Origin: Paragorgia papillata
Taxonomy: Eukaryota > Cnidaria > Anthozoa > Scleralcyonacea > Coralliidae
DNA: 64,000 nucleotides
Assembly (NCBI GenBank): GCA_035771165.1
Contig: JAWNZC010000321.1
Span: forward strand, 1,029,501 to 1,093,500
Reading direction: 5' to 3'
A program made the position numbers and the translations under genes. This document shows, in pieces, positions 34,501 through 43,500 of this stretch. The notes under the pieces were generated by a model. The model was given only the letters and a program-made list of their open reading frames with translations, was not told the origin of the DNA and made no database searches. Numbering within the stretch: position 1 is the first letter of the stretch; each line of letters opens with the position of its first letter.

Positions 34501-37500
34501 GTTAAAAACTGCTTCGCTTTGTTCACTAAATATAGCATCTAACCTCTAGTCTTCTTGCAGGAACTTTAATGACAATATTAAAGCAAAATTCATTCTGTTC
34601 ATTTTGTCATGTATATTATTAATACTAGTATAACCAAAGTTAGTGAAATTGCTGCCGTCTTTAGTGGATCGTTCGCCAGCGCACGCTTGCGACACTCGCG
34701 GTTTGTGATACAATGCTGATAAACACATGAAGGCACATTGCCGACCTCTCGATACTTCACTAAAAATTGTGTCGCCTTGATGGATGCTACCAAAAACGGG
34801 AAATAGAACAACAGACATATAATCTTAATATCCAAACTCACCTGTATTAAGAAAATCCGAGCTTGTCAGACTATGGTCAGACAGAAGACATTCGAAATGG
34901 TGGTCGGTCGTTGCCTGGGAGATGAAGGGTCTTGCGGCGTACACGTGTAAATGAAGCATTATGATTGGGCAAACAATTACCTGCATGTGATTGGAGCAGC
35001 CGCATCAATTAAAACATTCCATGCGGTCGAAATCATCCGGACAACAAATCGACTATATGTTCCGAATAGTAAGCTGCCTAGCGGCAGCAAATAGTAAGCT
35101 GCCTAGCGGCAGCAATAAACAATAAACGTTGTGTTATCACAAAATTTGTCACCATGCAAAACTTCAAGGAATTAATGGCGATGATGATGCTATAAGTTAA
35201 TATGTTTGTGCTAACTACTCTACCGATTCACGCAGACAAAAATTTAAAAGGTCATCAGATAAATTATGACTCGGATATTAATTGAACAACTAACAGTAAT
35301 TGTAACACTAACTGTATCAACAAAGAAAATGACGACTTAATTCGTAATTAAAAACAGACTCATTCAAGATTTTGTCTCGAAACTTGGCAAACTTTAAAGC
35401 GCCTATAAATCATTGAGCAAATCAGTGATTTTATGTCGAGACGGTCCTCGCCATGCACAAATCGTTTGTTTTTTTGCTTGTTATAATATGATTTAAATAA
35501 AACGGTTGAGTTATTGAGCCTAAACTTTGCTATTGGATAATTGTTTCATTATACCAAAAATACATTGTCCTTACCGTGTGTGTGATGTTTCTACGAAGTA
35601 AAATGAACAAGAAGCCTTTTATTCAGGACTCGGTCGCCCAATATTTTTATTCGCCCAAGTTTGCATAAACGTGAACAAAAAGATAGAACAAAGACTTTTG
35701 ATGAGTTCCTAGACCATTTCTCGATTGACTAATGTATACGTTGAAAACGAATATACTACAGTATATATAGCTTTGCGATGGAAGAATCAATTGGGGCATC
35801 CCAGGTGTGACTGAGAAATTTAAATACCGAAGAGTAAAATTAATATAAATCTTTTTGGGCCTACAAACTCCTCAGTTCAAAAATACATGTACATGTAGAA
35901 ATGTACATCCTACACAGTGTATTTCCAAACGTCAAAACTACTATTAAATTACACTACTTCACTCTGTGTTGCATTCAAAATATGGTATATACAATTCAAA
36001 GTAACTATTGTAATACTGTTGGTATCCTCTGTTTCAGGTCCTTTGAAAGTAGCTTTCTCTGGTGGAATTGCAGGAGCTTGTTTTTGGACATCCGTTTTTC
36101 CTGCAGATGTTGTGAAATCTAGAGTTCAGGTACCTATATACAATAGACACAATGTGAGCGTACTGTATACATGCCCATATATACAGTTTAGTCTGTTTGG
36201 ACGTGAATGTTGCATTTTGCTTTTCCAACGCTGAGTAATAATTTATTTGGAAGTTGTAAAAAAGGAAAAAACTAATCATTTTGTGTATGTAAAGTCTGAC
36301 TTAGCATTGCTGTTTTATTAATGAATGCTTAATTAATAATTATTGGATGAGGTTAAGCATGATATCGAGAATTATCAAGGCCGAGGTTTGTGTTATCTGC
36401 CGAAGCCGAAGGCTGAGGCGGATAACACAAACCGAGGCCTTGATAATTCTTGATATCATGCGAAAACCGAATCCAATAATTGTTTTATTATGCATAAGAA
36501 GTGCTAAAGCAATGCGCCGTCGAAATATATTTAAATATAAAGTTATAGTGGTACAAGGTCAAAAGAAGCCACGCAAAGACACGTTACTTTGTAAACAACT
36601 TTAATGACACTAAAATTAAGGTTTTACAATGTCCAGAACATTCAAAGGTCTTGGGAAAAGAAAGTCAAAATAATATAAACAAGACTGTGACTAAGAAGAA
36701 TAAGCCTAAGCCTAAGGTCCAGTTTCTTCACTCAACGTCAGTATAACTTAATAAAAAGGACAAGCGAAAATTTCGCTGTCTTTGGCTTTACTGAAAAATA
36801 TTAGCATTACAGTTATGAAAATTAAATGTTTTTTTGTTAACTGTTTGAGTATTTTGCATCACAAATTCTTCCTGGGAAAGATTTAGGATAGGCGACAACT
36901 GATGTTGACTGAAATTAACACTCCTACCTTCGACTTCACACTCTGCCGTTAGCATTTCCGACATTTTTCTCTTTGTGGACATGTCCGTTTTGCAATAGCT
37001 CCGAATACTGCTTTCGTTTTTATCTCCACTTATTGACATGATGTGTCTCGCTTCAAAGCCAGATTTGTCAAGGATGGTTACTGCTGTTGCTCTGATAGAG
37101 TGATTTGTGTCTGTTTTGGAAAGAGCTGTCTTCGTAGCTCGTTTTGTATTCACTGCCTCCTTGTCATCTAATAGTTTCTTCAAATCGTTTTCTGTTACGT
37201 TGGCGAATCTTTGCGAAGAACGCGCCATATTCCCATTTTCTTTCGCCGTAAACAAGCTGGCAACAGCAAGCTAGCAACAAGATATTGGAATAATGATGTC
37301 ATACCTACACTTTTTTAACAATAATATTGGAACATTGATGTCACGAATTAGCTGTATGTCAACAGCCAATCAAAATTGAGATAGAGTAGAGAATGCATAA
37401 TAATATGCTTTATCGAGGTTTACAGATACTCTGATATACTGCATGATTAATAAACATGATTAATTTCTTTTGAATTTTGCTCATGAATTATCAATTGGAT

Positions 37501-40500
37501 AAATATATTTTAAATAATTGAATTAGTAGTAGCACCATGATAGTCTAGTGGATACACTACTGTTACAATTATTGGTATATATACATGCAGTAAATACACT
37601 TGGGTATATTAGCGAGCATATAGTTAAGGTGCATGGTATATTTAACCATTTCTGAGCAGCATCCGACTCTCAAGTCTTATGTATCTTACTATGGCTAACG
37701 CCAGAAGATTTAACTCGTCACAGGGAAAACTCACCGACGGGAAAGGGTTAAAAGAAAATCGATATAAAATATTGCTTAATTTGGCCGTAATAATTGATTT
37801 CTAAATAATAACCAGACAAAGTGCTAAAGAGCGGTGCCCTGTTTGGCACCGTCAAAAACGTCGCTTGCATTCTCTTCCCAGAGCCCACGTTTCTGTGTTC
37901 GTGGCTTACGGGTGCCACGACCTAGCGTACGATTCCGTCAAACACCCAGAATATAAAGCTACCTAACAAGTCGTCAGGGCAGTGACTGGCTTGTCAGGGC
38001 ACCGTAGTATGAAACTGCATGCCTGACGTTCTAGCTGCTAACTTGTCAGGGCACTGCAATTTTGTGCAGTTGTGTTTACCTGCGGAACACTTCGCTTCAC
38101 GGAGATCGTCAAAAAGCCGCCAAAATCCCCCGCGTCAAAAACGTCGCTTCCATTCTCAATGCGACAATGCCAGAGCCCACGACGTTTGTGTGGCTGCGGC
38201 TACCAATTCTGCCCAAACGTACAAGCAAAGTTATAAAACTGACTGACGAGTTAGCCGCTAGCACACCAAGGCGCCACAATTGTATGATCTACCTGCGGAG
38301 TGTTCAATACTTTTCTTCTCAAACATGATGTCGCCAAAAATCTGCCAAAATCCTTGGCGTCAAAAACATCGGTTGAATTCTCGTTCCTTGAGCCGACGTT
38401 TCTGTGTCCGTGGCTTATGGGTGCCACAAAAAAGTGACACCCATGCAGACCCCGTTTACACGATACCGGACGAATTCGTCAGGGCACCGCAATTAAATGT
38501 TTCTTTTATTTTGAATTTTCCGTTCATGAATTATATATTAATAATGAGTTTGAGTAGTATAAATATGGACTTCGTGCATCGCTGCATACATGGTATATCT
38601 ATTTTGATAGTTTTTCTTGTGGTCATGTTAATGTTATTTATCTCATGCCGACACAGCACGTATCACACCATTTATCGCTTACTAATGAGTATTTTGATGT
38701 CTAACTCTTGAAGTTTCTTTCTCGGCCGTAATTAAATTAAATAAAATTTATTGCAGAAGAGTCATGAGATAAATTGGTTAATAAATATTCACTCGTGCAT
38801 GTGATAAAGAATTTAACATCACTCGTGAGCTTTAACGTTAACTCGTGGCCGTGAGGGTTCACTCGCGATAATAATATACACTTAATGTCTGCTCCCTCGG
38901 GAAACAGTTAGTTTTGTTTTCCCGAGAGTCTCTAGGAAAACATCAACACTCGAGGGAAAACAAAACTAAATATTTCCCGAGGGAGCAGACATTAAGTTAG
39001 TGCTTTGTTATATAGCTTGAGTTTCGCTGAATAATTTCGATGTTTATCAAGGGAAAGTACAGAAAAGACAGACTGAAAGACTTACCAAAAAAATTACCCC
39101 TGGTTTCGTAATTTCACTTCAACTAAACATGCAAATATGAGTCTCAGAACAAAAGAACATCAATACATTTCTCCAGTTAATCTTCACACATGCTTTGAAG
39201 ACCTATAAATAATCTTTTTATATATAAACTCTTTTTGAAGAGTTCAAAGTTCTGGCTGGCAACAATTGCAATATTATTGACCGAGTGGGCAATAAGTTCT
39301 CAATTGTTGCCTGTTCGGTCTACGTTGAAATTTAGCTAAGGTCATGTGACCACAAGTCAACCAATGACAGTCATCGTTTTATCCAGCAAAACTCTAGCTA
39401 TATAATAATTAACACTTATTTACTGGCGCCGAGGGAAACAGTGTGATTTGTGGCCCCGAGACTGCCGTTGTTTCCCGAGGCGGAGCCGAGGGCAACAACG
39501 AGCAGTCGAGGGGCCACAAAACACACTGTTTTCCCACGGTATCAGTAAATACGTGTTTTGTTATATATCAAGTATCAAATGACACAAAAATGTTGAGCAA
39601 AACCTTCAGACATTGTTTTTAATGAAAGAAAACTGGAAAAACAAAAAAAAACAAAGACAAACTGAACCTGACCGTCTACTTGCGGTTTTGATATTTTTCC
39701 CAAGGGCAAAATAAATGTAATGTTCACGATTTTCGGACCGGCATGCGGGAGGACCGCTCGCCCAATCAGAGAGCTAGAATAACGGACTTTGACACGTGAT
39801 ATATAACAAATCCCTTTATCACATTCGTGACCATTGATTAATTCAATCATTAATAATTCACTGAAGAAAATTCAAAAGAAATGATGAATGTTTAATCATG
39901 TGTTGTAAATCGGATACAAATTCGTCCTGATTTACATAAACTTTCCGATCGATTTCTCTTAAAGATTGTTGATAAGCCTGAACAGTTAGAAGTGTGATAA
40001 GTTTTATACATTTCGGCTCGCGTTATAATTGCCCATACAGTTCAGCGACTCATCTTATATATACATTACAGTACATACAGAACGCATGTGTATATGACAG
40101 AATTATTGTTGGAAGTTTGTTTTAATTTGGATTTTAATTTTTATTACAGACTGCAAGTGCTCGAACTGGTAAACCAGAGAATATTTTTAAGATAATATAC
40201 ACAATTTTTCGAAAAGAAGGTTGGTTAATGTTTTTTTATCTGGTTTCTGCTTTTGTGTGATAAATAACCGCGATAAAATTGAAGAAAGTAATCTTGCAAT
40301 AACAAGAAATTATTATAGGCGAGATTTCTCCGTAATGACCGCGGGCATTATGAAAATTGTTAATGTCCTATGATTGGAAACAAACAAAAAATCCCAATAG
40401 GGAACTTTTATTGCCGCAAAACTACGAAAATAAATGAAATAAATGACGATGAACATTATAAAAGTAAATTTTAGTATCCAGGCGAGAATGAAACAGGCAG

Positions 40501-43500
40501 AAAATAACGCTAGTCCGGTTTTTTGACGAAGTTAAAGGAAGCGAAGACCAAGAAATGCATGATTGATTTTGTAAAAATAGGTACGCAATGCGTACATGTG
40601 ACTACCGCTATAAATTTCGTTATGAAACGCAAAAGAAAGATATAGAGGAAATTAAGAAGCAACGCATGAAAATGTGTGAAAAGCACACATGCAGACGCAC
40701 AAAAAAATTGATAGTTATATTAATTGATCTTATGTTGCTAATTTCAACGTGACACATACTATGCCTACAATGAACAAATTGCCCCTTGTCTAAAAGACTG
40801 TACTGGGACTTCCATGATAGAGCAATCTCGTTCCCAGAGCCCTTTGGCTGTGGGATAAAGTATTCATGCATTTTCTACTGGGATGCCATGGCAAAACGTC
40901 GCAATAGGTTAATGAAAACACGTCCGTCTGCAGAGCGCACAATGCGGAAAGAAGATGGATCACTCTGCAAATCTCCCCAGGAAAATGCTCAGGTTTTTAA
41001 AAAGCATTTTTAAAAGCTTTATGGTCATAATCCTGTCTGTAACCCATCAGTTTTGGACATGCTTCATCAGCATCCTGTGGCCGAAGACTGCATGTGAGGG
41101 TAATACCAACTAGAGATGAAATTACAACTGCGGTACGTAAGCTAAAGGAAAGAGACCCTGGTGATTCTGGCCTTTGTCCCCAACTGCTCAAATCTCTTGC
41201 TTCTAACGAAGGGACGTTTGAGATCATGTGTCTTATAATTTTTGACTTCTGGGAGAGTGAACTGCCCCTTGAAGAGTGGGAGCTGGAGTTGCTCAAAATA
41301 CTGCCGAAGAAGGGAGATTTAAGCCAGCCTGGAAACTACCACGGAATAATGTTGCTAGAGGCCATGTATAAGATTGTAGCCATCATTCTGCATGCTCGTC
41401 TGCAACCAATTGCTGAGGGTCTCGACCATGAGAGCCAATGTGGGTTCAGACCAAATAGAGGATGCAGTAATGCTGTGTTTACTGTTAAGTTAGCTTTGAA
41501 GAAGAGACGTGAACATGGTTTACAAACTTGGGTGATGTTTTTAGACCTGATCAATGCTTTAGACCATCAAAAGTACCATTGGAGTAAAGGGCCAATTTTA
41601 TTCACGTTCTATATAGCTGCAGTCATGATCACCTGGCGCGCGGCTCATGACAGGCCTCTGTGTTTGTTCAAGACGAAGAATGACAACGTACTGTGTGGAC
41701 GAAGGTATACAGCGCGTGGTGAGTCTTTCGAGCTGTCCGACTCTGAGTACGCCGATGATATGGCTGTGTTCTTCACGTCACGGGAATCGTTAGTGGAAAG
41801 TGTGCCTCTGATGTTTCAGCATTTCACTCGTTTTGGGATGCAAATCTACGCAGGTATGAAAGTAGATGGAGTATAGTGAAGGTCGTTTCGAAGACTGAAA
41901 TCATGTACGTGGCCGCCCCAGCCAGGCTATACACTAACCCTTTGAGATATGATAACTGCGATCTCTCTGACATCGACCTGTCCACTTTTGGCGAAGGCGT
42001 CTTTCTGCCAGTTGTGGATCACTTCAAGTATCTGGGTACCATACTAACTAGAGACTGTAGTGATACTAGTGGAAACGATTTTGGTGCTATGCGAAAATGT
42101 GTCTTCTCATCAACACAAATCTCCCTGGAAGCTAAGAAGGCTGTGTACGAGGGGCTAGTGCTGCCAATTCTGCTATATGGCGCTGAATCCTGGTGCCTCA
42201 CCGAGCGTTTGTTCAATCAGCTGAGGGTGTTTCATGCACGATGCGTGCGTTCAATGTGCAGGGTGAACCGTCACCATACATGGTTGCACCATATTAGTAC
42301 GGCGGATCTGCTGACACGCACAAAACTACTGTCCATGGATGCATATGTATCGAGACGCCAACTTACATGGGCAGGGCACGTCTGGCGTATGGGTTGGGAG
42401 AGACTGCCCCGCAAGATGCTTGCATGTTGGGTACGCGAACCACGACCACGTGGCTGCCCAGAGTTTACGTATATGGACGTGGCCTCGGGAAAGCTTTGGC
42501 GAAGATCAATATGAACAAGATTGACTGGACGACAGTAGCTGAAGACCGTGCAGTATGGCGAGGAAGAATTAAGAAGCTCTGTTGAATTTTGTTGGGCTTA
42601 ATTTTTATTTTTTCCCCTTTTTGCGCTGAGATCCTGGGCCACCTACGGTGAACCACGCCCATACCCAATGCTTTGGAGGGTGTATGTATGTATGTATTTT
42701 CTACTTGATGTGTAATGACTTGATCTTATCAGAATGAGTTATCGAGAGAAAGAAGACTTAGTTCCTATATCAATCTATACTCGTTCCGAGCCGCACTGAT
42801 GAGCTGTTGTACAGCGAAACGTACATCTGCAGATTGATACTTGGTGACATGTGACACATAGTCAGACCGTAGAATAGTTGATACATCAGAAGTGAGAAGT
42901 CTGATTCATGACCATGCCTTTGAAGTTTCTGTCGTTATGCATGTTGCCTCACACATCTCAAGCATCACCATTCATCACCATTTTACACCATCTTGACAAT
43001 TCTTGGTAAGTTCCACTGGCATTTTTTACCTTCCTGGTGTCTCAATCATTATCACTGTGTCGCCATCACTCACTATCTTGGTAATTTCAACTAACAGCTT
43101 TGGCCACCAAAAGTACTTGGAACTTAATAGGCGTATAGAATGGTGAAATATTTACTGAGAAAAGGGAGCAAGTATCTTTGCATGTACCCTGCGAGCAGAG
43201 CCTTCTTTTCCTTATTTCTTCGCTGAGAGAGAGGAAGAAAAGTAGGCTCTGCTGTATTCGTGTTTGGCTTCGTCCAAGATTTAGGACGAAGTAACCCGTT
43301 TAAGACCCGTTTAACTGGTTCTCGTTTTGTTTTCTGCTCTGATTGGGACTGGGTTCGAGATTGTAACCAACCAAGCAACTGACATGCATGCGCAATGGAA
43401 ACCAGTCACGAATACAGCAGAGCCTACTTTTCTTCCTCTCTCTCAGCGAAGAAATAAGGAAAAGGAGGCTCTGCTCGCAGGGTACTATGCATGCAAGTCA

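Noticed and set aside
38019..38711. Overlapping ORFs of 75-143 codons
   Set aside because: They run through a degenerate tandem repeat in several frames, with no domain or splice support.
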